From Clostridiales bacterium UBA1770 (GTDB lineage Bacteria > Bacillota > Clostridia > Oscillospirales > CAG-272): DNA of 40,260 nt. A program made the translations under genes and the position numbers. Shown here one piece after another: positions 30,401 through 34,990 of this stretch; the stretch's first letter is position 1; every line of letters starts with the position of its first letter. The notes below the pieces were generated by a model. That model saw only the letters and a list, made by a program, of their open reading frames with translations, was not told the DNA's origin and searched no databases. The DNA lies in assembly GCA_002315325.1 (NCBI GenBank), contig DCGU01000071.1, positions 4,975-45,234 on the forward strand. Reading direction: 5' to 3'.

Positions 30401-32302
30401 AGCGGCGCGATGAAGCTGGGTACCGATTACACCGTCTTCTACGCCGATAATATCCACGCAGGCACCGGCACCGTTACCGTCACCGGTCAGGGCAACTTCA
30501 CCGGCACCGTAACGCTGCACTTCAACATTGCGCCCGTCCAAGTGAAGGGTGCTGACATTGCCACCATTTCGGATATGGAATACAGCGCGTCTCCCCTGAC
30601 GCCGGTTCCCGCTATCAAACTGGACGGCAAGAAACTCAATCCCGGCGTTGACTACGTTGTCACCTACGTTTCCAACACGGACGTCGGCACGGCCACGGTC
30701 GAAATCACCTACATCGGCGATTACCAAGGCACGGATAAGACGACGTTTGAAATCGTACCGCGCAGCAACATGCTGACGGCCGAAGTACTCGACAACGGCT
30801 TTACCTACGACGGCACCGCACACGAACCGAGCGTCAACGTTTACTTCAACGAGTTGGCACTGGTTCGCGGCGTTGACTACGTCATCACGTATGACACGGT
30901 TGACGGCAAGGCGCCCGTCAATGCAGGTACCTACGTACTGACCATCCAAGGGTTGGGCAACTACACCGGCACGATTGCCAAGGTGACCGTCGTTGTCGCC
31001 AAGGCTGCGCCCGCCATCACCTTCTATCACGAAGCAGGCATCGCACCCGCCTACGCGATTAACAGCGTATTCGGTGATGCAGCCGTCAATATGATTTACA
31101 GCACGTCCTCGAACGGTACGGTAACCTTTACCTCCGATAACCGCAGCGTCGTCACCATCGACGAAAACGGTGTGGTCACCATCGTGGGTCAGGGCAGTGC
31201 CGCCGTCACGATGACGGTTGCTGAAACCGAGAATTATCTTGGCGCAACGCTGTCCCGCAGCGTCACCGTTACCGCCAAGAGCCTGAAGGATGCCGCCATT
31301 GAAATCAGCGAACCGACCACCTTTACCGGTGAGCCCGTTCTGCCCGACGTTGTTATCCGCGACGGCGACAAGGTTTTGGTGGAAGGCAAGGATTATATCC
31401 TGCAGGCAACCAACAACGTGAACGTCGGTACGGCCGAACTCACGATTGTCGGTATCGGTAACTATGCAGGCGACGTTTACGATTCCTTCCGTATTGTGGC
31501 CAACAGCTACAACTTCGAAGTGGAACCCATCGGCAACGTCACCTACACAGGCAAGGCAATGAAGCCCTCGCCCGTGGTCACCTACGCCGGCGTCAAGCTG
31601 ACCGAGGGTGTTGACTACACGGTGGAATACGTGAACAATACCAATCCCGGTATGGCTTCCGTCATCATTAACGGTATCGGCGCATACGCCGGCTGTAATG
31701 CAACGGCTTCCTTCACCATCCGCGATACCAAGATTTCCGGCGATCCCGACGGCCGCACCTACGGCGTATGGGGTACCATTGAATCCGCTGTCGGCTTCGA
31801 CGGCGACGCGAAACTCGTCATCGTGGAAGTGGAAAGACCCGAAAAGACGGTCCGCAAGTCCATTCGTCAAATCCTGAAGGATGGCGTCATCTTCCGCGAT
31901 CTGATCGGCTTCAAGGCCATGAACACGGCATACGACGTATTCATCGAAGTGAACGGCGAGTACTACGAGATTGATACCACCGTATACGACGAAGAATTCA
32001 CGCTGACCATCCTGCTCGATAAGAGCGTTTGGAACGACGATTCCCTGGTTGTATGCTCCGTGGACGAAGACGGCAACGTCGTTCGTCACGAAACGACCGT
32101 GGACGGCAAGTACGTACGCTTCACGACAGATACCCTGGGTGAGTTCTACCTCGAACAGAACCACTGGAGATACGTCAAGTGGTACGCCATTGCGCTGGCC
32201 GCAACGATGGGCGTGGTCATCATCATGATCATCGCCGGCAGTGCCAAAAAGCGCAAGAAGAAAGCCCAAGCCACGGTTGACGTCGACGCGACCAACCCTT
32301 AA
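15242..32302 (+). CDS. Giant multidomain BspA/MBG/YTG-repeat surface protein
   Basis: One uninterrupted frame of 5,686 codons starts after AAGGAGGAGGT. Residues 1-58 are a signal peptide with a long charged N-region, a hydrophobic core (34-54) and a likely cleavage after AFA. About 180-730 hold some 20 BspA-type leucine-rich repeats (xIGxYAFxxxxxLxxIxxP). About 765-1030 have four short YxxL mini-repeats and Cys-containing segments. About 1290-4050 are MBG/YDG Ig-like domains. About 4170-4250 is an InlB-type repeat. About 4250-5495 are 11 YTG-type repeats with three Big2-like domains. About 5500-5640 is a final beta domain. A membrane segment (about 5648-5667) and the stop-transfer tail KKRKKK end the protein. 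It should be an extracellular stalk of roughly 600 kDa anchored by its C-terminus; adhesion is inferred. No LPXTG, enzyme domain or catalytic motif was seen. Confidence 0.93.
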   Translation: MEASAHTAMKKNPFSQAAKTSTAARLILPRFWRIWVVVLALVLMVGTGATLLITSAFADPAGPVDTGWEDDEFHPAIPVIKITTLIIDDEVFESKKLIFANGDQPKLLAVYTNPISNTDLQYSAVTYEYGKQQQGYVLIIEPVSATDTTKTRLAIPDYDKTEDGRAPWQKHGVNFNEIYIADGVTAIGDYAFYDTKYLQKIEIPMSVTSIGDYAFGQCPELQSINLSRVGHIGNYAFSESDQLQFGHIGTMFEGEITIGDYAFTELRDGKDISGADTYGYLVIGDINPADGLKNTVKSIGKSAFSRSNLTTVKIGSGSASQQGTIGETAFANRGITTLEIGDNVSIGTKAFYKNTALQTLKLGTNVSIGSECFRGAYALTGSGVTDGTLDLSGVTSIGAYAFESAVKVKKVVFSNRLTSMGSYAFNDCIALQDVNLVDTSLTAIPAAAFQATSLKTVTIPKNVTSIGNFAFSAYLCGNTIRRDGSVSGGSISGNVETVGDKTQMTAYNKIKSITFEEGSQLKTIGAYAFYRQGLKMSGITFPETLMSVGDYAFYAAGSLGSLTFSSPLTVSVASYAFSSANVTELHVEAMTSFTTGTHAFSSTPIVDLDIQTTGTITLGDYAFYNHSYLPADLAFKAENVTIGSACFYVSNKNRDAYQTLQTVTFNNATKISIGDSAFANNMHLYKTFMPALVDGKKLTLGTAAFGQFETNAFSSSTDLQLGTGIFVYYDTTDETWLPEYAYYQQTSEDQKTYVKVGDKYYKYIEQSAYNALTQVEKDKYQESEMMTTLTFPAGLTYVTGWVSNSNLDNPADKFKNHDTYYCGIDEYKTTLISTTYPTCTKNGNYRYEVYVKATTGTGTYYLTENIPALGHMYGDETVYDADCVTGEYLSHKCVRGKINTAIGVDADGYAIDGEGQRVTTPCTESGYEFKTETGNTDALHHEYYAGTLHYKTGFITEADYQKLSAAEKANYYKRFTKDGGQSYISLYQYNNMNQASRSDYVLCYYGTDFKTATEYDKLAAAAQASYTNVPIGQVIEGTKKASETNYSVTVNNVKYSTPFTAYNVYYVDFACYRVNHPANTGAKQYAIAYVPMTLKGTTSQTLADIDLGVSNLQWADPTQSLAGAEGKRGFTALFTADGNGVDYFKPVELTVYVDVTRDDISLEDIIFNNTLQSTTAKKKIQASLSDLPNGISVSAPVYYNNGGLVSWDGLAASDVPTVNGKVRFTLTYDNEKFNLIARYDGETALYWNDGKYNTDGVGIASYTNLPAKCTVTDIQRNGETVSVTLEHDFTLAAPSLDLIEFIPDNAVYDGNAHGFKMTNVPRKSTVTVSLNGVEKAKITLNDDADDFNIISFTDLVTNAGTYAFNVAIQNDTYGAEAHHFTVTVTIDKAPVQLPKSVNLTYNGADRTPYADTSLYTVCGEKTEKIAYNYVAEFVLKDRQNYRWEGLADTVATGTVLWSIRKLEVAVPAVDYSKLFNFYNGTYQTPYNFANVNTVSGTDVKEGDYKYEKDGLNVKVYVYLNNNWLHAYTLYNALGLNVGEYVVNSGNIGSGLQDNLMWPNNWNTYETVTWNVSMTDITLPDVNVPAAEYTGNPYDVSKITLDGSWNWINEAGVSAFTTNTQLIYHFYNARGFEVTPTDVGVYTVKVDVGALLKDKNYATITSLVTGTLQINKAKLSLDAPDDPTATYDGQNHDLPLPKFKNGDGVPVDVDPEDVILRYYKAIATRSDASETDTYYVIDPTDGAGSTETITYRDVRYDGKGNIIPYTYLVEVDANCANYESDNMVPVVVTVLKANQGITVEKEDYNANPDLNKQADGSWKIDANLGDAPLKVLVSGQYDKNAVIRVNGELAPVTTYDAANLSADKITVKVATTTDANVVELTIYFTGMADGLTVTLESGDTPNAYATSTNLVINTTKAKADVSVSAALKTPGDKTFKNASIYTFTPSVNAANVESTTGSTELELKNDKNVTFYFATKSDYQVWKLPEEQLDKLSTVEPIDIGEYCVIACYNADNTDENYLPSYSAPIAFEITKAKLEIEITGYSGTYDGQTHAPAVIRVKGADGKYISDTDYVLTIKNSNNEVVSTVKNKADSGTYTYTITVPNYDVASANFTVTISPRNIIAAPESMHLTKVYDGNDTVLFDTNTVTFTNVINNEITGMTATAVYFFGQSKKDNIRVTYTIVTSSDYVAGNYTVNGKAISGTTAVDDTTYVGKGVIQKRPLTITDLVADNREYDGTNVIKVHGTPTTTNIVPGDHVVLTLSSYVSGTISSTDVGSYVVAISNDSIVLSGEQAANYVVVAVQSNDITVSKRTLVLTKTDLEKTYTGATITDYKSITLTAKGTTYNNDHASVATDITALKNNGLTYKFYKEQTCQTEIPAPTAAGTYYLQVSLNENKNYAADPIVVKVTIKPATLTVTPTPYVGVYDAATHAPATFVVSGTAADGTIDTSKYTVKFYASKTDVNSLVLTVKNVADSKTYYYTVTVDNYAVFEGSVKVQITPKNVVISYTDITTTKVYDGNTTAAIGTIDVTGEAGSETITATASAAYNSQNVAAANTITVTYTMNFANGAQAGNYTYTAGTTKTAAFASGEATETLPGTITKYQLHVNGGITANDRVWDGTKIVTLTDTGITFNDIVAGESLTLTLKTGTTGSISATDVGAYKAVIKPANIEIAGTTNANYEVVSVFTPDVTISKATPTFTLPLVTVAGYSAKPVESGYYAVKVHANDAAKTILAQGTVTDITYTFWQDAACSIPAVGSDASVVPTNRLDDKTDKPYYVKAVYNGDTNHDKAETVFKLVIEKAGFDKLNSAAYPYVAVYDGKAHAVISGAKLLSSLNYEGANGDGNVTSTTNLYVILKTDASVTAPALDDPRWVLAFENGVPVASATSIKDVGSYTYYVKLEDNDHAPYVLPETVTAVITKAKLNLSADVELNKVYDGNKYASTTNVQVTGVQNGENVTVTAVSAYGDKSVGNYRNITTTFTLTFTGCTATNYEVVSLKSVAGSENQYYETYVGDITKRQITVYGASVTDRPYNNSTIVKVSGNLTITDLCAGDDLVLSFKTNAHGTITDVIPGTYSVYIDPTWITLSSDDDGKFYEIVFVDQPTITIVKADYVMSGITFEDITPTYDGKPHHPVIGGTLPTGLDGVQVTVTYDVSATDVADGTVKVTATFATTSGNYNAPASKTAYVTVQRANLTVDATGYTGTYDGQGHDVLSALTVTGVTNDGNNGVLDASMYKISVYRTKADRASDTNLITTVTDVADSGTYYYRVTSPNYNNKEGEFTVTINRVIVKAAYELKLDNNTRVYDATNIVTVSATTLTAKSDSAAQNALIASELGISATATFDNKNVGTNKTITVVYTITTLTDAAKLNNYNLESTSAALPATWNVTQYGNVTKKQIAVTGASATDFVYNHEAYVTIMAASNLTTTDLIAGDELTLTVTAGSTYATVDDFNVGTHNVTVNNMAAVTLGGADAGNYEVISVACSDVTISRADPTTSIPKTLKVPYSGAEVLPAYYVVGVTGVKNDTFVFPISYTFNGSTVTPTNAGEYTVVATVPTTTNYNGAVETFTLTIEPYDQSLGFSSQGYGEHVYDAETHKAVVVSNILGVNSTALSADKYVIYYSVRPSATQPAASYTDVTLWSTTATDVKHVGDSGRYWFAIVAPNYNTFVGSSDVTISPIKIDVVTTYTDTKVYDKTDAAVVNAVALTNVPAGDAALLGVKAVASYTNVNAGNSREIIVTYVVTFADGATLTDYTYGTGSGAYAVAGNTWTFRKTFNGKITPAPITITIGDQTAIYNKAEPNVTQTNWTVTSGTDYDNRALQITLTKANGIAVGSYDITGVSANGNYTVTFVNGTYTITPRPITVVINPTHGTYGEVPVLPSTLLTTADAVGTLADEIAAIRTLIGQLTTDATTRTDIGAYTITVSTDTDVSHVYGNYEVTFDTTNAVYTVDRRTVTITADSVSSKYNANITDITYHKTDKAANVGITNDDVLAVVIRAYTDASCTDLITTLTDVGEYYIRIDGYTINGKTGTDTNYTVTLVDSGNNGAIKYTVEKAVMQVGFTNSLKYQSVLFHQLYSNPLTFVNQSSGLDMTPENGNVFNGIIEYWLEAIADETATLSDIATIDAYGNVTNYMDSKTVIVHARVTASGSDCNYEIPSVNEFYYTLSIGQAINYNVAFYTGGATITSGSDSMTKLSGYSVKAADFPTLSYTGRSLVGWKNMGTGEIKSAEEWENADLQVLSNLALMAVWTESILAVDPIPAQTYTNLLLKPEVNVTCEGKNLVAGTDYLVFYNNNINAGTATVSVVGIGEYTGLTTETDFVITKAFQTARFGSVQFAGIVIGQKYMNRVVAALDNPTIIYRTSDSDLVTVDADGVVTAIKAGTATIYADVLETNNVLAATIAYQIQINATETDAPGGSVSNNEGMQENVTLVITRTDLPDGFNEAIAEKMKLFAANTAIIINTYSLDQLSEMVTGAQVLDVLDIYLEEDGLVFNDFSGTYTVKLRIPAAYRTAAEIQVAHLASNGDVELFETKRVGDYIFFDTTHFSEYVVLGKIDIALEPVYVYGDTEITYLGREITAGDVHLWLTDTDHGGLVEGEDYVVSYLNNVDAGYAKIIITGIGKYGNFTSFTTLIRPATLTDAMIAPIPSQAYTGCALTPEILVQYLGKVLTSGTDYTVVYTNNVQSGTATVTVTGKGNFTGTAQATFVIDKRANDIQVTLTDLVHVYDGTPKGISAFITYNGMTLVSGTDYIVTYEGGVPTNVGSYVVKVQGIGNYADVIQTAVLTITAAKSDVYFSDPTVTKDFKPNDYFTKTVIVSDSDNHGTITYVSSNPSVVTVDNNGNVIIHGAGTAVITATVAATENYQEQSASYTVVINPASIAGFTLGQISNQVYTGSQIKPDVLVQYISTILVQGKDYTLSYSNNVGIGTATVNVTGIGNYTGNASTTFQIVANGNNMTVGTISAVTFNGKYHKPSVTVYYGGKILTAGTDYTVTYVNNVNAGIATANVTGIGNYVGCSAMANFAIRPVDLSMTVITVEDGIFTGGAVTPAVNASLPESGAMKLGTDYTVFYADNIHAGTGTVTVTGQGNFTGTVTLHFNIAPVQVKGADIATISDMEYSASPLTPVPAIKLDGKKLNPGVDYVVTYVSNTDVGTATVEITYIGDYQGTDKTTFEIVPRSNMLTAEVLDNGFTYDGTAHEPSVNVYFNELALVRGVDYVITYDTVDGKAPVNAGTYVLTIQGLGNYTGTIAKVTVVVAKAAPAITFYHEAGIAPAYAINSVFGDAAVNMIYSTSSNGTVTFTSDNRSVVTIDENGVVTIVGQGSAAVTMTVAETENYLGATLSRSVTVTAKSLKDAAIEISEPTTFTGEPVLPDVVIRDGDKVLVEGKDYILQATNNVNVGTAELTIVGIGNYAGDVYDSFRIVANSYNFEVEPIGNVTYTGKAMKPSPVVTYAGVKLTEGVDYTVEYVNNTNPGMASVIINGIGAYAGCNATASFTIRDTKISGDPDGRTYGVWGTIESAVGFDGDAKLVIVEVERPEKTVRKSIRQILKDGVIFRDLIGFKAMNTAYDVFIEVNGEYYEIDTTVYDEEFTLTILLDKSVWNDDSLVVCSVDEDGNVVRHETTVDGKYVRFTTDTLGEFYLEQNHWRYVKWYAIALAATMGVVIIMIIAGSAKKRKKKAQATVDVDATNP
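15775..17430 (+). repeat. BspA-type leucine-rich repeat block (about 20 units)
   Basis: About 20 units carry the core (S/T)IGxYAF, as in SIGDYAF, TIGETAF, SIGTKAF, SMGSYAF and TLGDYAF, each followed by a beta strand such as LQKIEIP or LKTVTIP. This is the LRR_5 pattern. The spacing between some units is enlarged, for instance near 16660-16800. Confidence 0.9.
17541..18322 (+). repeat. Four YxxL/Y mini-repeats in the giant protein
   Basis: The segments AYNALTQVEKDKYQ (about 17541), DYQKLSAAEKANYY (about 18116), QYNNMNQASRSDYV (about 18202) and EYDKLAAAAQASYT (about 18281) share the pattern Tyr-x-x-Leu/Met followed by a short helix and a second Tyr. The Cys-containing segments YPTCTKNG and DADCVTGEYLSHKC lie between the first and the others. 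Confidence 0.65.
21355..26600 (+). repeat. Higher-order MBG/YDG repeat, period about 1.15 kb
   Basis: The ordered domain set YDGQTHAP-like, KVYDGN-like and REYDGT-like recurs. YDGxxH motifs lie near 21370, 22500, 23680, 24845 and 26002. KVYDG-type motifs lie near 21640, 22778, 24038, 25145 and 26306. The third motif lies near 21930, 23083, 24322, 25460 and 26610 and diverges to RPYNNS, FVYNHE and AIYNKA. The unit is about 370-420 residues, present about four and a half times. Simpler MBG domains precede (from 19120) and follow (to 27400). Confidence 0.75.
27990..31720 (+). repeat. Eleven YTG-type repeats with Big2-like insertions
   Basis: Units of about 74 residues have the pattern YTGxxxxPxVxVxYxGxxLxxGTDYxVxYxNNxxxGTATVxVTGIGNYTG. 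They begin near 28000, 28905, 29160, 29390, 29880, 30110, 30330, 30560, 30780, 31300 and 31530. Big2-like segments with SSNPSVVTVDNNGNV-type motifs lie near 28300, 29700 and 31110. An identical 24-base stretch occurs at 30026-30049 and 30248-30271. Confidence 0.85.
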
Positions 32303-32328
32303 TGCCTAACGCTTAATCCATAAGGCAA

Positions 32329-32386
32329 GTACAAGCAGTCCCGGACGGCGCCGATGCGGCAACGCATCGGCGCGGGGACTGCGGTA
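32329..32386 (+). terminator. Large hairpin after the giant gene
   Basis: GCGCCGATGCG (32348-32358) and CGCATCGGCGC (32363-32373) form an 11-base stem with a GCAA loop. An outer stem, GCAGTCCC with GGGACTGC and flanking GTAC, extends it. No long T run follows (ATCTTTG), so it may act as a terminator or as a 3' stability hairpin. Confidence 0.6.
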
Positions 32387-32408
32387 CAATCTTTGAACAA
32401 AAGCAACG

Positions 32409-32454
32409 ATATCCCCCGCCGCCGCAGTAACGTTTTGCGGCAGCGGGGGATATT
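32409..32454 (+). terminator. Second hairpin in the giant gene-araC gap
   Basis: ATATCCCCCGC with CGCCGC pairs with GCGGC and AGCGGGGGATAT, with one mismatch, around an AGTAACGTTTT loop. TTTGT follows. It is a likely backup terminator. The rest of the gap 32303-32651 holds only the araC promoter. Confidence 0.6.
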
Positions 32455-32562
32455 TGTCGGTATGGGGCGTGCAGGGCGGTACGTGCGCGTGCTTCATTAC
32501 GATACAAATGGGGACGGTACACCGTTCTCTGCGGGCCGATACTGCATATGGATAAAAAAGTC

Positions 32563-32591
32563 TTGACAGTGGGGCAAAAAGCGTATATAAA
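32563..32591 (+). promoter_or_regulatory. araC-family regulator promoter
   Basis: TTGACA (32563-32568), 17 bases, TATAAA (32586-32591): a near-consensus sigma-A promoter 60 bases before the start codon. Confidence 0.8.
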
Positions 32592-32651
32592 ATAGGATAG
32601 AAAACGGGTAATGCCGGATAGCTCTTCATTAAGACGAAAGGATGCAGCGCG

Positions 32652-33452
32652 ATGTTTTACGAAATCCAATACTCCACGTCGGCGTCGGATTTGCTAACCA
32701 CTGCCGAGCGGGACGATTTCCAGTTTCCGCTCCATTTGCATAAGGCGTTCGAGTGTATCGTCGTGACTGAAGGAAAAATGCGCATCCGCGTGGAAAAGGA
32801 ATGCTACGAGGCAGGGTGCGGCGACGCCGTGCTGGTCTTCCCGGAACAGGTGCACGCATTGGAAAGCGTGGGGCACAGCCGTCATTTTCTAACCATTTTC
32901 GCCCCCGAGTACGTCAAGGCGTTCGTGCCGTTTTGCATGGACCACGTGCCGGCGCAAAGTATATTTACGCCTACGGCAAATCTTGCCGCCCAAATGAAGA
33001 ATCTGACGAAAGAAGACAGCATCTTCCATATTAAAAGCACGCTGTACACCTTAATCGACGAGTTCGACCGGGGCGCACGCTATTTGCCGCGCTCTTTGGA
33101 AAAGGAAGCGCTTTTGTTCCGCATCTTCGATTACGTCAGCAAACATTACACGGGGGAGTGCACGCTCAAGAGTATGTCGAGCGTGCTGCCGTATCATTAC
33201 GCCTACCTGTCGCGCTATTTCAGCGAACGCACGGGCATCCCCTTTTCCGAGTACGTCAACAGTTACCGCATCACGGAAAGCTGTTACCGCCTGACCAATT
33301 CGGGGGACAGCATTTCACGCGTGGCGCTGGACTGCGGGTTTGAATCCTTCCGTTCGTTCCATCGCAACTTCAAAGCGCAGATGGGGCAGGCACCCGGTGA
33401 ATATCGGGCAAAATATCTGGCCAAAATGGAAAAAGAAAAGGGCGGCGATTGA
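32652..33452 (+). CDS. AraC-family transcriptional regulator
   Basis: This regulator has 266 residues. The N-terminal half is a cupin-like sensor (FPLHLHKAFECIVVTEGKMRI, about 25-45, then a second strand with CGDAVLVFPEQVHALE). The C-terminal 100 residues carry two helix-turn-helix motifs; the second contains the characteristic ISRVALDCGFESFRSFHRNFK and APGEYR. Such proteins bind a sugar in the cupin and activate neighbouring catabolic genes. Its position just upstream of GH43, GH3 and xylA suggests that it controls them in response to xylose or xylo-oligosaccharides; the ligand is inferred. It has its own promoter and terminator. GAAAGGA lies upstream of the ATG. Confidence 0.93.
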   Translation: MFYEIQYSTSASDLLTTAERDDFQFPLHLHKAFECIVVTEGKMRIRVEKECYEAGCGDAVLVFPEQVHALESVGHSRHFLTIFAPEYVKAFVPFCMDHVPAQSIFTPTANLAAQMKNLTKEDSIFHIKSTLYTLIDEFDRGARYLPRSLEKEALLFRIFDYVSKHYTGECTLKSMSSVLPYHYAYLSRYFSERTGIPFSEYVNSYRITESCYRLTNSGDSISRVALDCGFESFRSFHRNFKAQMGQAPGEYRAKYLAKMEKEKGGD

Positions 33453-33527
33453 CGCGGCAGGCGTTGTGCGCCGACGGTTAGGCTGCACGTACATGCGGCC
33501 GCGGCCGTTATCCAATGAAACGTTTTT

Positions 33528-33554
33528 GGGGACACGTAACGTGTCCCCTTTTTT
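33528..33554 (+). terminator. Terminator after the araC-family gene
   Basis: GGGGACACGT (33528-33537) and ACGTGTCCCC (33539-33548) form a perfect 10-base stem with a one-base centre, followed by six T. It separates the regulator from the xylan operon. Confidence 0.9.
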
Positions 33555-33598
33555 GGTGCAAAGGTAAAAATTTGTCCCATTCTTTTTACACGCGGGTA

Positions 33599-33627
33599 TT
33601 GATAGACAGGCGCCGATTGTGTACAAT
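33599..33627 (+). promoter_or_regulatory. Promoter of the GH43-GH3-xylA operon
   Basis: TTGATA (33599-33604), 17 bases, TACAAT (33622-33627). The start codon follows 74 bases later. The near-consensus boxes suggest basal expression without an activator. No clear AraC or catabolite site was identified. Confidence 0.7.
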
Positions 33628-33701
33628 AGCGGTAAGAATAGCGGCGCTCTTTCCGTCTGTTACGTCGGACGGGCGCAGTAATATAAAGGAGGACGGTATT
33701 C

Positions 33702-34961
33702 ATGGAAATTATTCCCAACGCCGGTGTATGTGACCCCCATATTCATATTTTCGAGGGCAAGGCCTACATGTTCAGCACCCACGATTTCGGCCCGTGGCGG
33801 GATGACTTTTGTATGTACGACTGGCAGGTATTTTCCAGTGACGATTTGCTGGAATGGAAGAAGGAATTTGTCCTGCGGCCCGAAGATACGTTTTTAAAGT
33901 ACAACCGCGACTGTTTTGCCACTGATGCCGCCTACCGCAACGGCAAATATTATATGTATTTTTCGGATGGACAGGATTGTATCGGTGTGGCCGTGAGTGA
34001 AAACGGCCCCGGCGGCCCCTACCGCGACGCGCTGGACAAGCCGCTCATCCCGGCAGGGTACGTTGGCACGGCCTGCTACGACCCGACCGTGTATATCGAG
34101 GACGACGAGAACAAAACGCCCTATCTGATTTTCGGTTATACGCTGGGCGTGTGTCACTACTATATCGCGCGACTCAACGAGGATATGATTTCCCTGGCCG
34201 AGGAGCCGCGCCCGATTGAACTGATCAACGGCTGGGAGGACGATGCCAACTGGGTGACCAAACACAACGGCGTCTACTATCTCAACACGCACCACGGGCA
34301 GTACGCGACGGCAGATAACCTGTACGGTCCCTACACCTTCCGCGGTGTCTTCAGCCACGACAGTTACGTCGACCACGCCACTTTCTTCACGTATCACAAC
34401 CAGTTCTACGTGGCGTACGGCGTGCCGTATACGCAGGGCAAGGGACGGGAGGATACCGACTGGTTTTACCGCACGGCCAAAATCGTCTACGCGCAGTATC
34501 GCGATAACGGCGAAATCTACGTGGATACGTTCAGTGAGACGGCCGGCGTCGGACAATACGATGCCGCCTGGGATGAAATCCGCGCCGTTTGGTTCTTCGC
34601 CGCTTCGGACGGCGTGCTGAAAAAGGAACAGAAAGACGGCACCTTTGCGCTGCAGGGACTGCGCCACAACGGCTATGCCGCCTATCCCAAAATCCGCAAC
34701 GTACCGAAAAATGCGGTGCTGACGCTGCGCGCCTCGAACGGCAACGACGTCCCCTGCCGTGTGATTGTACGCGAAGGCAGCCCCTGGGGTAGGGTGCTCG
34801 GGCAGGGCGAGATGATGCCCACCGGTTCGTTCGATACTTTCGCGGACCTGACGCTGCATCTGAACGTCAGCGCGGGCGAGCACGATTTGTGCCTGACGTT
34901 TGAAGCACCCGACGTTGCCGGGGAAGTCATTCGCCCGGATTCCCTGCGTTTTGCCAAATAA
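33702..34961 (+). CDS. Glycoside hydrolase family 43 (xylosidase/arabinofuranosidase-like)
   Basis: This 419-residue protein has a five-bladed beta-propeller pattern. Likely catalytic residues are D11 (VCDPHIH, general base), D127 (CYDPTVYIED, pKa modulator) and E179 (GWEDDANW followed by GVYYLNTH, general acid). The C-terminal 90 residues form a small beta domain (LTLRASNGNDVPC to the end). GH43 enzymes cut xylosyl or arabinosyl linkages; substrate preference cannot be read. No signal peptide is present, so it should act in the cytoplasm on imported oligosaccharides. AAAGGAGG precedes the ATG. It is the first gene of the operon, 29 bases before the GH3 gene. Confidence 0.88.
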   Translation: MEIIPNAGVCDPHIHIFEGKAYMFSTHDFGPWRDDFCMYDWQVFSSDDLLEWKKEFVLRPEDTFLKYNRDCFATDAAYRNGKYYMYFSDGQDCIGVAVSENGPGGPYRDALDKPLIPAGYVGTACYDPTVYIEDDENKTPYLIFGYTLGVCHYYIARLNEDMISLAEEPRPIELINGWEDDANWVTKHNGVYYLNTHHGQYATADNLYGPYTFRGVFSHDSYVDHATFFTYHNQFYVAYGVPYTQGKGREDTDWFYRTAKIVYAQYRDNGEIYVDTFSETAGVGQYDAAWDEIRAVWFFAASDGVLKKEQKDGTFALQGLRHNGYAAYPKIRNVPKNAVLTLRASNGNDVPCRVIVREGSPWGRVLGQGEMMPTGSFDTFADLTLHLNVSAGEHDLCLTFEAPDVAGEVIRPDSLRFAK

Positions 34962-34990
34962 AAGTTTATTAGAAACGGCGGAGATTGAAT

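Noticed and set aside
25976..32269. Open frame of 2,097 codons on the minus strand opposite the giant gene
   Set aside because: It is exactly codon-aligned with the giant gene and exists because the sense codons TTA, CTA and TCA are absent there. It has no ribosome binding site or recognisable domain.
33514..33530. Possible catabolite-response (cre) site TGAAACGTTTTTGG before the xylan operon
   Set aside because: It is one base short of the cre spacing, its right half does not match, and it runs into the terminator of the regulator gene.
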